64,000 nt of DNA, from NCBI GenBank assembly GCA_910586565.1, contig CAJUIT010000013.1, forward strand, positions 13,078 through 77,077, written 5' to 3'. Each line of letters begins with the position of its first letter. Positions within the stretch are counted from its first letter, which is position 1. Source of the stretch: an uncultured Muribaculaceae bacterium. GTDB lineage: Bacteria; Bacteroidota; Bacteroidia; Bacteroidales; Muribaculaceae. The notes below the pieces were generated by a model that worked only from the letters and a program-made list of their open reading frames with translations, was not told the DNA's origin and ran no database searches. The position numbers and the translations under genes were made by a program. This document shows positions 24,262 to 33,919 of the stretch, one piece after another.

Positions 24262-25483
24262 GGCCGTTTTTATCTGCGGCTGGGGAGTTGCGGAGGGTTT
24301 TGTCGGTGATGGCGCAGACGCATGAGTCGGACCACACGTTTTCGGCGGTTTCAACCATGTCGATAATGGTGTAGATTGGGAGAATGATGCCCATGATAGC
24401 CACGTCGGCGCCGATGCCCGACATGAGCGAGAGGGTGAGGAAATAGCACCCCATCGGAACGCCGGCGTTGCCGAATGCCGACAGCACCGCGATGAATACC
24501 CACAACACCATAGAGGCCGCACTTACGGGCATGCCGTTGTTCTGCATCACAAACAGCGAGGTTACAAGAATGAAGGCGGCGCAACCGTTCATGTTGACGG
24601 TGGTGCACACCGGGAGCACGAAACGCGATGTGCGTGGGGAGATGCCCAGGCGTGTTTCGGCGCTCTGCATGGTGACGGGGAGTGTCGCCGCCGAGCTTTT
24701 GGTGAATAGAGCCATCAGCACTGCGGGCATCATTGCCGAGAGTGCTTTTATTGGATTGATACCTTTGGCGAGCAGAAACAGCGGCAGCACAATGAAGAAC
24801 TGGGAGCAGTTGCCTATCAGAATCACAAGCACATATTTCCCGAGCGAGTCGAGCATAACGCCGCCACCCACCTGGGCGGTGAGTTGTTCGGCAAAGGCCA
24901 CGATGCCGAGCGGGAGCACCACGATGAGCCAGTGGATGAGGCGGAAAAGCAGCTCCTGGAGTCCGTTGAGTCCGTTCATCAGCGAACGTTTCGGCGCAGT
25001 GTCGGGCATTTTCGACAGGGCGATTCCCACGGCGAAACAGAGCAGCATGAGGCCGAGCACATTGCCGTCGAGAAACGGTTTCACAATGTTGTCGGGGATT
25101 ACGGAAAGCAGGTGGTCGGAGTAGGATTGTCCGGCCATCTCGTTCACGCCGCTATTCTCGGCGCTCACCACGCCGGGAGGGAGATTGCCGGGGGCGATGA
25201 GCAGATAGAGGCCGAGTGCCACCACTGCGGCTGCCGTTGTGGTGAGGAGGGTGTAGGTGATGGTGGTACGGAACATCCGTTTCATGCTCTTTCCACCTCC
25301 GAGCGATGCCAGTGTGGTGACCACGGCAAGCACGATTGTGGGCACGGCAAGCAGGCGGAACAGGCGGGTGTAGATTGTGGCGATGACATTCATCACTGCG
25401 TCGACAGCCTTGATGTGGAGCAACCCGATGCCCACACCAACGGCAAGTGCCACAAGCCAGAGTATTATCTGATTTTTTTTCAT
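24251..25483 (-). CDS. Dicarboxylate/amino acid:cation symporter
   Basis: This encodes 410 residues from the ATG at 25483, with eight or more hydrophobic segments starting at residue 5. It matches the DAACS family (GltP/DctA/SstT). The serine-rich hairpin TKSSAATLPVTMQ near 286-298 and NMNGCAAFI near 325-333 are the two substrate/cation-binding signatures. It would take up glutamate, aspartate or C4-dicarboxylates with Na+ or H+. The exact substrate cannot be told from sequence. A longer frame start adds 25 non-conserved residues and is rejected. Confidence 0.9.
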   Translation of the reverse strand: MKKNQIILWLVALAVGVGIGLLHIKAVDAVMNVIATIYTRLFRLLAVPTIVLAVVTTLASLGGGKSMKRMFRTTITYTLLTTTAAAVVALGLYLLIAPGNLPPGVVSAENSGVNEMAGQSYSDHLLSVIPDNIVKPFLDGNVLGLMLLCFAVGIALSKMPDTAPKRSLMNGLNGLQELLFRLIHWLIVVLPLGIVAFAEQLTAQVGGGVMLDSLGKYVLVILIGNCSQFFIVLPLFLLAKGINPIKALSAMMPAVLMALFTKSSAATLPVTMQSAETRLGISPRTSRFVLPVCTTVNMNGCAAFILVTSLFVMQNNGMPVSAASMVLWVFIAVLSAFGNAGVPMGCYFLTLSLMSGIGADVAIMGIILPIYTIIDMVETAENVWSDSCVCAITDKTLRNSPAADKNGLTE

Positions 25484-25673
25484 GAAACCATAAGTTAAGG
25501 GAGGGCGTGTCGTAACGGCTCGTCTGTGTCGTCGCTTGTGGGATTCGGTCTCGGTCACGTACTACAGTACGCTCCCATCGACCTCACCCGCAAGCTCCTA
25601 TCATCCGAACCATTCTGACGCACCCTCGCCATGCGGATGAAAATAATTAGATTCAGGATTTCGGCGCAGTTTC

Positions 25674-27998
25674 TTAGAACGGGTAGCCGATGGCGAGGTG
25701 GAATGCCAGCGATTTCTTGAACGATTCCATATTGTAGTAGCCGCTGCGGCCGGTGTCGTAGGGGGCATGGATTCCTATGCCGAGGTCGCCACGGAGCACC
25801 AGCATGCCGATGTCGAAACGGAGGCCGGCACCTGTGCCGAGGGCTATGTCGCGCAGGAATGTGGATGCCTTGAGCTGACCGCCGGGACGCAGGGGGTCGT
25901 TTTTCAACAGCCACACGTTGCCGGCATCGATAAACACCGCTCCGTGGAGGGGCCCGATGATGGGGAAGCGGTATTCAAAGTTCATTTCAAACTTGAACGT
26001 ACCGGTTTGGTCGAAGTAGCTGTCGCGCACATCCTCGGGGGGACGGTAGCTGCCCGGGCCGAGCGAACGCACCGTGAAGGCGCGGATGGAGTTGGCACCA
26101 CCAACATAGAACTGCTCGGCGTAGGGCACCTCCTTGGCGTTGCCGTAGGCGTGGGCGGCTCCCACGGCCACGCGGCTCACGAGCCAGTTGTCGCCCCACA
26201 GGCGGCGGTTGTAGACCAACTGTGTGCTTGCTTTCACAAATTGTGAGAAGGGGGTTCCGAACAGTTCCTTCTCGCCATGTTGGCCACACAGCTCATAAAC
26301 GCTCCAGAAGAGGTTGCCGGCTTCCTGCGCCGTGAATTGCCAGTTGATGGAGTTGTCGCGGTCGAATGCGCGGTCGTACATGTAGGTGTAGCTGAGTTGG
26401 GGGATGTATTGGCTGCGGAAACTCAGCGCTATGGCGGGGTTGGCTCCGGTGATGGAGTCGAAAGCCTCGGTTGTGTTGAGCAGGTTGGTGTAGGTGAGTT
26501 TGAAGGGGGTGAGAGTGTGGGATGAGTAGCGCGACGACTGCCAGTCGTAGCTGAACGAGAAGTTGAACTGCGCCATCTTGAAGTAGTGCGGACGGTTGAG
26601 AATGTCGAAATCAAGCGTGAAGCGGGTCCAGTTGAGGTTGCGGTTGCGTCGCTTTATGAAGTTGGGGGCAAGGAGTCGCGGAACGGCAAGTGAGGTGGAG
26701 ATGCCCACTTCGTAGGAGTTGAACACCGATGAGCGTCCGGCTCCCGTTTGCCATTCATAGTTGCCTGTGAGCGTGACGTTGAATTGCTCGCCACCTCCGA
26801 AAATGTTGCGGTTGGTGATGCCGAAAAGCATTCCCGGGCCGATGTAGGAGTTGGATTTGGATGAGGCGTTGAGCTCTATGGTAGCTTCGAGCGGGGTGTC
26901 GAAGGTGCAGTTGATAACCACGTTGAGGCGGTCGTCGGTGAAAGCCGAGTCGGGCACAACCTCAATGTTGATGGCGTTGAAAATGCCGAGTCGGGCAAGG
27001 CGTGTTTGTGTGCTGTTCATGTCGCGCACCGAGAACACTTTCCCCTTTCGGAATGTGACGCATTCGGGCACGAGCTGATGGCGTAGCCTCGAGGGCATCA
27101 TCTGGATGAGGGTGCCTCGCGAGGTGACAATGGTGTCGGGTGTTCCGCCCCCTTTGTTGCGGAAGGCGTAGACGGTTACATCGCCCGTTTTGTAGCGGCG
27201 CAGCATCGGTGCCGGCACATTGGAGGCGATTATCATGCGAAGGTCGATTTCAAGCGGAGTCTCGAGTGAGTCGGCAAGATATTCGATATAGTCGGGGCGG
27301 AAAAAGTAGAAGCCTCTGTTGCGCAGTTTGTTGGTGATGCGTGTGCGCACGGCCGAAAGCGAGTCGGTTGAATAGCGCTCACCCCGGCGCAGATAGCGGT
27401 CGCGCGAGGCGATTGAGTCGATGAGATGGTTGAGCAGGCAGGTGTCAGGCAACAGGGCGATAGAGTCGAGATGATAGGCCGGCCCGGTGTTGATGGTGTA
27501 GTTTATCTTTGCCTTTTTGGGGTCTTTCTGGTCGATGACCTCGTAGGTGGCTCCTCCGCGGAAATAGCCGTTGTTGTCGAGAATCTCGTCGACCATGCGG
27601 GTGCGGATTTGCGGACGAACGTCGGACACCAGCACCGGTTCCGACACCAGTTTGTCGTAGAGCCAGTGTTTGAACCCCTTTCCGGGGTCGTCCCAGTTGT
27701 TGTAGACCCAAAGCCCAACGGGGAAGGGCCAGCGGTATTTGGCCGATTTGAAAATGGCGTTGTTGGGGGGCACGCTCACGGCCTCGGTAACTTCCGATGC
27801 CACCCCTTCGGGCACTTTGTCGCCTTTAGGAGCGTTTACGGAGATGTTTTTCACTCCGGTGTAGAGCTGTTCCCCCTCGGGGATGCGTTTTGTGGTGGAG
27901 CATCCTGCCATGAGGATGATGCCCGCCGCGGCAGTGAGGAAGGCTTTGGGAGCATTCCTGAAGCAGTGGGTTGGAGTGGGGTTATTTCGAGGTTTCAT
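25674..27998 (-). CDS. tamL: TamL: lipoprotein TamA/BamA-family outer membrane assembly factor
   Basis: This encodes 774 residues from the ATG at 27998. A signal peptide ends in LMAGCSTTK, a lipobox, so it is a lipoprotein, unlike the proteobacterial TamA. POTRA-like repeats fill about 30-330 and a 16-strand Omp85 barrel the rest, with FYVGGANSIRAFTVRSLGPG near 645-664 matching the conserved L6-type motif and an aromatic C-terminus ending GYPF. It pairs with TamB to insert proteins into the outer membrane. The start lies inside the last codons of tamB, so the two are translationally coupled. Confidence 0.88.
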   Translation of the reverse strand: MKPRNNPTPTHCFRNAPKAFLTAAAGIILMAGCSTTKRIPEGEQLYTGVKNISVNAPKGDKVPEGVASEVTEAVSVPPNNAIFKSAKYRWPFPVGLWVYNNWDDPGKGFKHWLYDKLVSEPVLVSDVRPQIRTRMVDEILDNNGYFRGGATYEVIDQKDPKKAKINYTINTGPAYHLDSIALLPDTCLLNHLIDSIASRDRYLRRGERYSTDSLSAVRTRITNKLRNRGFYFFRPDYIEYLADSLETPLEIDLRMIIASNVPAPMLRRYKTGDVTVYAFRNKGGGTPDTIVTSRGTLIQMMPSRLRHQLVPECVTFRKGKVFSVRDMNSTQTRLARLGIFNAINIEVVPDSAFTDDRLNVVINCTFDTPLEATIELNASSKSNSYIGPGMLFGITNRNIFGGGEQFNVTLTGNYEWQTGAGRSSVFNSYEVGISTSLAVPRLLAPNFIKRRNRNLNWTRFTLDFDILNRPHYFKMAQFNFSFSYDWQSSRYSSHTLTPFKLTYTNLLNTTEAFDSITGANPAIALSFRSQYIPQLSYTYMYDRAFDRDNSINWQFTAQEAGNLFWSVYELCGQHGEKELFGTPFSQFVKASTQLVYNRRLWGDNWLVSRVAVGAAHAYGNAKEVPYAEQFYVGGANSIRAFTVRSLGPGSYRPPEDVRDSYFDQTGTFKFEMNFEYRFPIIGPLHGAVFIDAGNVWLLKNDPLRPGGQLKASTFLRDIALGTGAGLRFDIGMLVLRGDLGIGIHAPYDTGRSGYYNMESFKKSLAFHLAIGYPF

Positions 27999-30900
27999 CG
28001 TCGTCGGTTGTTTTGAGGGTTGCTTTGTGGGAGGCATTTGCGGCCTCGGGTTTCGGTGCGGGTTTGCTGCCCGGAACGGGTTGGTTGCCTTCGGAGAGCT
28101 GCGGGCTTTGCGCTGCATCGTCGCGGTGACGGTGGGGCAGGAAGTTGAAAATGTCGGCTATGCGCGAAATCTTCTTTTTGTAGACGAAGCCCACACCCGT
28201 CTGGGTGATTTCACCTTCGAGGATACTTTCGTAGCCCGAATGGCGGAAGAGTTTCACATACATTGTTCCGGCCTTGTTGAGCATGTATTCAAACGAGATG
28301 TCGGCAATGAGATTCTGGGCAAAATTCTCGTCGGCTTCTGCGTCGGTGGAGTAATTGCCGCCGACCACAATCTTGAAGCGGTCGTCGAACAGCGACTTGC
28401 TCACCTTGTAGCTGTAGCTCATGGCGGTGGTGTTGGCGCCGTCGACGGTTTTATCGTATTGGTCAATGCCGAAGGAGATGTCGACACCCTTGATGCCCGA
28501 GGCCCATGAGTTGAGCTGCGATTCGAGGAAGCTGAACAGGGCGTTGGTGCCGGCGTTGCCGCTGCTGATTGTCTGTGTGCCGCCGCTGCGATACATGCCG
28601 GTGATGAGCAGGTTCATGGCCTGGTTGGCTCGTTGCTCGGCGGTCATTGATTTCAGCTCGTTGGCGATGGTGATGTCGTCGGGGCATTCGAGGTCGAACA
28701 CCACGTTCATCTGTTCGAGGGTGCCGGTTACGTTGAGCAGCACGTTGAAGTTGACCACGCGCGAGTTGGTGCCGTCCTGGGCAACGTTGGCTCTGACCTC
28801 ATCGTAGGCATGCACGTTGAGGATGGGGTTGAGCATGCTGCCGTTGAACTCAACGTAGCTGCCTTCCATGAAGTTGAACATCTTTTCGCCCATCACGGGG
28901 ATGGAGTAGCGGGCAAAGCCGCCGTTGAGGTTGATGCGGCCTGTGAAGCGCTCGTCGTTCATGTAGTCCATCGTGTAGTTCACGGTGCCCGAGCTCTGAA
29001 GCTGCACCTTGTTTTTGCCGGTAGCGTCGAGGTCGACTGTCACGGTGGTGCCGTTGGAGATGGTGAGCTTGGCGTCGAGGTTCATGAGCATCGACGAGGG
29101 AGCGATGGTGTCGGCGTTGGCCACGGTTGTGGTGTCGTTGAAGTTGACGAATTTCACCATATCCTGATTGCTGCGCGAAGCCATTGCCGTGGCTGCGTCG
29201 GCCATCACGTAGGTCACGTTTGTGCCGGGGAGGAGGTTGAGGTCGGCGTTGACGTCGAGGAACTGCATGGAGCCTTTCACCGATGCGTCGAGGTTGATGA
29301 ACGCCTTGCCGTAGACGGTGCTGCGGCGGCTCTTTTCGGAGCCGACAATCTGCATGTCGCGAGCCTTGAGGGTGAGGTCGATGCGGGGCTCGGAGAGTGA
29401 GGTGAGGTCGACGTTGCCGTTGATGGTGAGTGGCTTGTCGTTCACGCCGGTTATGGCGAAGTTGTTGAAGTTCACGATGTTGTTCTCAACGGGAATCTTC
29501 ACGTCGGAAACCTTGAAGGGTGTGCCGAGCATGTCGACGTTGATTGTTGTGGTGTCGAAGTCGAGATAGCCGTTGAACTGAGGCTCGGCCATTTCGCCCG
29601 TTATATCCATCTCACCGTTGAGCACGCCCGAGAGTGTGGCTGTGCCGGGTGGGAGGAAGGGGTTGGCAACGGCGAGCGGGAAGTGAATCATGCGGAAATC
29701 GAGCAGGAAGGGGTGCTCGGCGGTGGAGTCGTTGAGGTTGCCCACGGCCGTGATTGTTTTCACTCCGTTGACCATCAGTGAGGTGTTGGCTCTGATGGTG
29801 CCGGCAGTGTTGGTGGTGAGGTCGACGGCGAGCTCGAAATCGCCCACACGTTTCTTGCCGTAGATGAAGTTGTTGAGCGACACGGTGCCTGTGCCGTTGA
29901 GGTCGGGCTTATGCCACGACACGCGCATGTCGGCCGACACGTCGCCCGTAATGGGGGGCGCGAACGGGTTGAGGGCAATCCAGTCGGAGAGTTTGATATC
30001 CTTCACCTTGAGAATCACATCTTCCTGCACCGAGTCGCCGGGATGGTGTTCGGTGTAGAGCTTCAGCGAGCTCACGTCGTTGTGGAGGTCGAGGTTGGCG
30101 TCGAGGTGGTAGGTCGACAGGTTGTAGGTAATCACATTATCCTTGTTCACCTCCCATTCCTTGTAGCCGATGATGGGGTGGAAGGGCACGAAGCGCAGTT
30201 GCACGTCGTTTTGGTCGTTGATTTTGGCCATGGCGCCGAAGCTGTAGCCGGTTTCACCTTGGAGGTTCTCCTGCTTGAAAAGGAGTGCCAGGCGGTCGGC
30301 GTTGATATAGCCGCGCACGCTCACGTCGGCAAACTGGTCGAGTGTGCCGGGGCGGTTGTGCATGGCTATTTTGTAGAGCAGATAGTCGGCTCGCTGGCGG
30401 AAGTCGGCGGTGATGGTGTCGATTGCCGTCTCGCCCGATTTGATGCCGTCGGCATAGGCGTGGATGTTGAGCAGCGAATCGTTGGTTGCGTTGAGGTTCA
30501 GGCTCTTGAACGTGATGTCGCTACCCATCAGATAGTTGGCCAGCAGGTTGTCGGTGCCGGCTTGCAATGTGAGTGCGAACGGTGGAAGGGCGCGTTGCAG
30601 GGTGTCGATGGCGAGTCGGCGGCGGCGCATGTCGCGGTCGAGAGCCAGCGATGCCCAGTTGAAGCGCTTGGTGAGGGTGTCGAGCGGCACGGGCGATTTG
30701 AATTCCATCGCCAGGTCGCGGTTGGTGAGGGTGGCGTCGGTTGAGGCGGTGTCGGCGTTGAACTGAAGGTCGATGCCCGAGGCGTTGACAGCCTCGCCGG
30801 GCATGTGCCAGTAGAGGTCGGCCACGTTCACGTCGGCGCGGAGGGTCATGGGGCGTCCGGGGGTGCGGCGAGTTGCGGCCACGGCAGGTGAGAAGCTCGC

Positions 30901-32868
30901 GTTGCCCGAGAGTTTCACTGAGCCTTCGGCGATGGAGTCGGAGAGGGCGAGTGCCTGCAGGTCGATGTGGCGGATGTCGCCGTTGAATGTCCAGTCGAGA
31001 ACCTTGCCGGTGAGATTGCCGGCGGCGGTGAGGGTGAAGTTGGCGTTTTTGTTGCGCGATTCGGCAGTGACGTCGGCATGGCCGTTGGATAAGGCGGCGT
31101 CGAGTGTTACGTTGTTGTAGCTTCGGCCGTTGTAGTCGACATGGTGGAGGTCGACTTTGGCATTGGCGTGGGTTGCGGGAGAGAAGAAATCGATTCCCTG
31201 TCCCGAGGCGGTGATTGAGCCGTCGATGTCGCGGGCACCCGAGAGGGGGAGGATTGACTGGATGGGGAATGTGTGGAGGTTGAGAGCCACGTCGTAGGCT
31301 TCGCTGCGGTTGTTCCACCACGCGTCGAGGGCGATGTCGCCGTCGCCTGTCACGGCGCTGAGGTTGCCGTCGATGATGCCGTTTTTCACATTTGCCAACC
31401 CGGTGAGGCGCAGCGGGGGGAGATTGACCTGACGGCCTGTTTTGGCATCGAGCAGGGCGGGTTTGATGAAGTTGCCGTCGGGCATGGAGCCGCTTATGCG
31501 CAGGGTTCCGTTGGCGCGGTTGAGATCGGAATAGTCGGCGATGTTACCCGACAGTTCCACGGTGATGTGGCGCGGAATGGAAGCGCTTGCCCGGCGGATG
31601 AGGAGATTATTCATGCGCCCTGTCACGTCGACCTCAACTTCAAGAGGGGTGTAGGGTGGGAGGGATGCCGCTATGGGTGCGGCAGCCGCGGGCATGAGGC
31701 GTTTGATGTCGTCGGGGCTTATCGAGGCGCTCAACACGGCGTTGAGCGGTGGATTGACGGTGTCGAGCCCCATTGTGGCATCGAATGTGATTTTCGATGC
31801 GGGGGTGTTGAGGTGGAAGTTCTGAGCGTAGAGGGCTGTGGAATCCATAGCGAAAACGCCGTTGGCGGCTAAGGAGATGCCGCAGCGTTCGCGTGCCGAG
31901 AGGTTGGTGAGGGGCACGCACAGGGTTGTTCCGTGCGACAGGAATGAGTCGACGGCGAGATTGATTTGGGATGCTTCGATGTAGAGCGGGTCGAAGTTGG
32001 CGGTTGGTGTTGCGCCGCGTGTGGCGTAGATGGCATGTGAGTCGGTGAGCCTGAGCTTGCGGGCGTTGATTTGCCACGGAGCCGAGGCGGCTGTGGTGTC
32101 GGACGGCGCAACGGGGGCCGGGTGGGAGGCCACATATTCGGCTGTGGGCACAATGTAGCGTGCGTCGACTTTGTCGATTAGCAGTTCCTTGAGGTTGACT
32201 GTGCTGTTTTTGAGGTTGATTTCGGCACCGATGAGTTTCGCCACCGGAACGTTGCAGTGGAGCGAGTCGATGGTGGGGAGCATCTGCATTGTGTAGTCGA
32301 TTTTCTCAAGCTGCACTTTGCTCAGCGTTATGTTCCATTCGGCGGGAGCGCTCTCCGATTTGGGGGAGGGAACGGTGTCGGGGGTGATTGTGAGGTTGAT
32401 GTTGCCACCCGAGGCGAGGAACGACCCCACGTTGATGCGGTTGGATAGAAGCCCCACCGAAGCGTCGGAAATTGCTGTGGAGGCCACGTCGGCCCGCATG
32501 TAGAGAGCCGAATCGGGGGTGCCGATGTTCACAACGGCGCTGTTTACGTCGAGGGTGGAGAGGTCGACGTTGAGACCCAGCAGCGGCATCACGGCCACGT
32601 CGGCCCTGATTTTGCCGACGCCGATTTCCATTCCGGCCGATTGCATGGCGAGGGAGTCGACCTGAAGTTTGAGCGGGAATGTGAGCCTGGCGCGCTGCAC
32701 GGCTATGTGCATGTCGCCCCCTTTGTTGACGCTTTTGAGGGCTTGGCTCACAATGAGGTCCTGAACGGGGGGGAGATAGATGAGGGCGAACACCAGCACA
32801 AGCAGCCCCGCCACACCTATGACGAGCCACTTAAGCGTTTTCAGCACATATTCAATTATTTTTTTCAC
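27982..32868 (-). CDS. tamB: TamB translocation and assembly module protein
   Basis: This very large protein (1628 residues) has a single N-terminal membrane anchor (residues 14-32) and a long, repetitive beta-strand-rich periplasmic body. Its C-terminal ~400 residues match the DUF490/TamB domain (NLNGGFARYSIPVMGEKMF and GIDQYDK regions). TamB bridges the inner membrane to the Omp85 partner and is thought to carry lipids or client proteins along a hydrophobic groove. The C-terminal tail is proline/alanine-rich and overlaps the tamL start by 17 bases. No frameshift is seen over 4.9 kb. Confidence 0.92.
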   Translation of the reverse strand: MKKIIEYVLKTLKWLVIGVAGLLVLVFALIYLPPVQDLIVSQALKSVNKGGDMHIAVQRARLTFPLKLQVDSLAMQSAGMEIGVGKIRADVAVMPLLGLNVDLSTLDVNSAVVNIGTPDSALYMRADVASTAISDASVGLLSNRINVGSFLASGGNINLTITPDTVPSPKSESAPAEWNITLSKVQLEKIDYTMQMLPTIDSLHCNVPVAKLIGAEINLKNSTVNLKELLIDKVDARYIVPTAEYVASHPAPVAPSDTTAASAPWQINARKLRLTDSHAIYATRGATPTANFDPLYIEASQINLAVDSFLSHGTTLCVPLTNLSARERCGISLAANGVFAMDSTALYAQNFHLNTPASKITFDATMGLDTVNPPLNAVLSASISPDDIKRLMPAAAAPIAASLPPYTPLEVEVDVTGRMNNLLIRRASASIPRHITVELSGNIADYSDLNRANGTLRISGSMPDGNFIKPALLDAKTGRQVNLPPLRLTGLANVKNGIIDGNLSAVTGDGDIALDAWWNNRSEAYDVALNLHTFPIQSILPLSGARDIDGSITASGQGIDFFSPATHANAKVDLHHVDYNGRSYNNVTLDAALSNGHADVTAESRNKNANFTLTAAGNLTGKVLDWTFNGDIRHIDLQALALSDSIAEGSVKLSGNASFSPAVAATRRTPGRPMTLRADVNVADLYWHMPGEAVNASGIDLQFNADTASTDATLTNRDLAMEFKSPVPLDTLTKRFNWASLALDRDMRRRRLAIDTLQRALPPFALTLQAGTDNLLANYLMGSDITFKSLNLNATNDSLLNIHAYADGIKSGETAIDTITADFRQRADYLLYKIAMHNRPGTLDQFADVSVRGYINADRLALLFKQENLQGETGYSFGAMAKINDQNDVQLRFVPFHPIIGYKEWEVNKDNVITYNLSTYHLDANLDLHNDVSSLKLYTEHHPGDSVQEDVILKVKDIKLSDWIALNPFAPPITGDVSADMRVSWHKPDLNGTGTVSLNNFIYGKKRVGDFELAVDLTTNTAGTIRANTSLMVNGVKTITAVGNLNDSTAEHPFLLDFRMIHFPLAVANPFLPPGTATLSGVLNGEMDITGEMAEPQFNGYLDFDTTTINVDMLGTPFKVSDVKIPVENNIVNFNNFAITGVNDKPLTINGNVDLTSLSEPRIDLTLKARDMQIVGSEKSRRSTVYGKAFINLDASVKGSMQFLDVNADLNLLPGTNVTYVMADAATAMASRSNQDMVKFVNFNDTTTVANADTIAPSSMLMNLDAKLTISNGTTVTVDLDATGKNKVQLQSSGTVNYTMDYMNDERFTGRINLNGGFARYSIPVMGEKMFNFMEGSYVEFNGSMLNPILNVHAYDEVRANVAQDGTNSRVVNFNVLLNVTGTLEQMNVVFDLECPDDITIANELKSMTAEQRANQAMNLLITGMYRSGGTQTISSGNAGTNALFSFLESQLNSWASGIKGVDISFGIDQYDKTVDGANTTAMSYSYKVSKSLFDDRFKIVVGGNYSTDAEADENFAQNLIADISFEYMLNKAGTMYVKLFRHSGYESILEGEITQTGVGFVYKKKISRIADIFNFLPHRHRDDAAQSPQLSEGNQPVPGSKPAPKPEAANASHKATLKTTDDDETSK

Positions 32869-33000
32869 TGCTTCTCAAAAATAAATAGCAAAACGTTGTG
32901 TTGACTCCCCTTCGCCCCCATGTTGAATCCGTGTCATCCCTAACACAATTTATCAACATGCGACGGGCCGCAAATGTTGCGGATTTTTTAAACTTACTCT

Positions 33001-33057
33001 AAAAAACAACGGTCATTGCCATGATTGCTCATTGTTGAGTGACATAGGCCATGACCG
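33001..33057 (-). terminator. Terminator after DUF4254 gene
   Basis: On the minus strand CGGTCATGGCC (33057-33047) pairs with GGCAATGACCG (33020-33010), followed by TTGTTTTTT. The stem has one mismatch. Confidence 0.65.
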
Positions 33058-33089
33058 CTGTTGCGGGGTGGAGAGTAGGGGGAGTGGGG

Positions 33090-33695
33090 TTATTTCTTGG
33101 CGTAGAGCACCGGATTGGTGTCGGCGTCGTTATACATTTTCATCTGGCGGTAGACTTTCATGTATTTGCGGCCGGCGGCGATATCGTCGAGCAGGGTGTC
33201 GATTGCAGTGGTGAGGTCGGTGCGCTGTTCGAGCAGCACGCCAAGTTTGGCGGCGCATTTCTCGCGGTGGAGGTCGCCGGCATCTTCGCGCTCGGTTTCG
33301 GCTCGCATGTGGTAGATTTTAACGGCCAGAATCGACAGGCGGTCGATGGCCCAGGCGGGGCTCTCTGTGTTGATGGTGGCGTTGGGGAGCGGTGTCACGC
33401 CGGCGTATTTATCGCGGAACCATGTGTCGAGCTCCTCAACCATGTCGGTGCGCTCCTGGTTGGAGGCATCGATGCGGCGTTTGAGCACCACGGCGTCGGC
33501 AGGCTGAATCTGCGGGTCGCGGATGAGGTCCTCCATGTGCCACTGAGCCACGTCAATCCAGTTTTTGTGGTAGAGGATTGCTTCAACCGACCCCTCGGGG
33601 TAGGGCGTGGGGCGCGGAGCGTCGATGTTGTCGGTGATATGATAGTCGGCTGTGGCGCGGTCAAACACTTCGTTGCACTTTTCGGTAAAGGTCAT
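33090..33695 (-). CDS. DUF4254 protein
   Basis: This encodes 201 residues from the ATG at 33695; the longer frame start lies in the promoter. It is almost fully helical and charged, with LYHKNWIDVAQWHMEDLIRDP near 40-60 and RIDASNQERTDMVEELD near 75-91, fitting DUF4254. The family has no established role. It often lies next to a family 9 glycosyltransferase in Bacteroidales, as here, in divergent orientation, so a link with cell-envelope glycan synthesis is possible but unproven. Confidence 0.85.
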   Translation of the reverse strand: MTFTEKCNEVFDRATADYHITDNIDAPRPTPYPEGSVEAILYHKNWIDVAQWHMEDLIRDPQIQPADAVVLKRRIDASNQERTDMVEELDTWFRDKYAGVTPLPNATINTESPAWAIDRLSILAVKIYHMRAETEREDAGDLHREKCAAKLGVLLEQRTDLTTAIDTLLDDIAAGRKYMKVYRQMKMYNDADTNPVLYAKK

Positions 33696-33788
33696 GATGT
33701 GTGGGTTAGGTTTAGGTGAGATAGATGATTTGATGTTCTTTTGGTGGTGCGCGGGCACCGTGCCGCCGAAATCCTCAGGCAGCATAGG

Positions 33789-33820
33789 CAAAGTTAAGTT
33801 AAAATTTGACGGTTTGCAAA
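33789..33820 (-). promoter_or_regulatory. Promoter of DUF4254 gene
   Basis: On the minus strand TTTG (33820-33817), 20 bases, TAACTTTG (33796-33789). This puts the RNA start near 33782 and rules out the frame start at 33791. Confidence 0.6.
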
Positions 33821-33867
33821 CATTTTGGCGGGAGGTGTGTTGAGAGGATAGGATTTTTAGGGTTAAA

Positions 33868-33900
33868 TTTGGGCGGTAGGGGGATTTCTATGTAACTTTG
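33868..33900 (+). promoter_or_regulatory. Promoter of GT9 gene
   Basis: TTTG (33868-33871), 21 bases, TAACTTTG (33893-33900), 20 bases before the ATG at 33920. Spacing is slightly long. Confidence 0.5.
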
Positions 33901-33919
33901 CGCAAATACCCTGCATAAA

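Noticed and set aside
29911..30744. Several open frames of 190-280 codons on the plus strand opposite tamB
   Set aside because: All are antisense to the continuous 1628-codon tamB gene and show the same Val/Gly/His/Glu bias.
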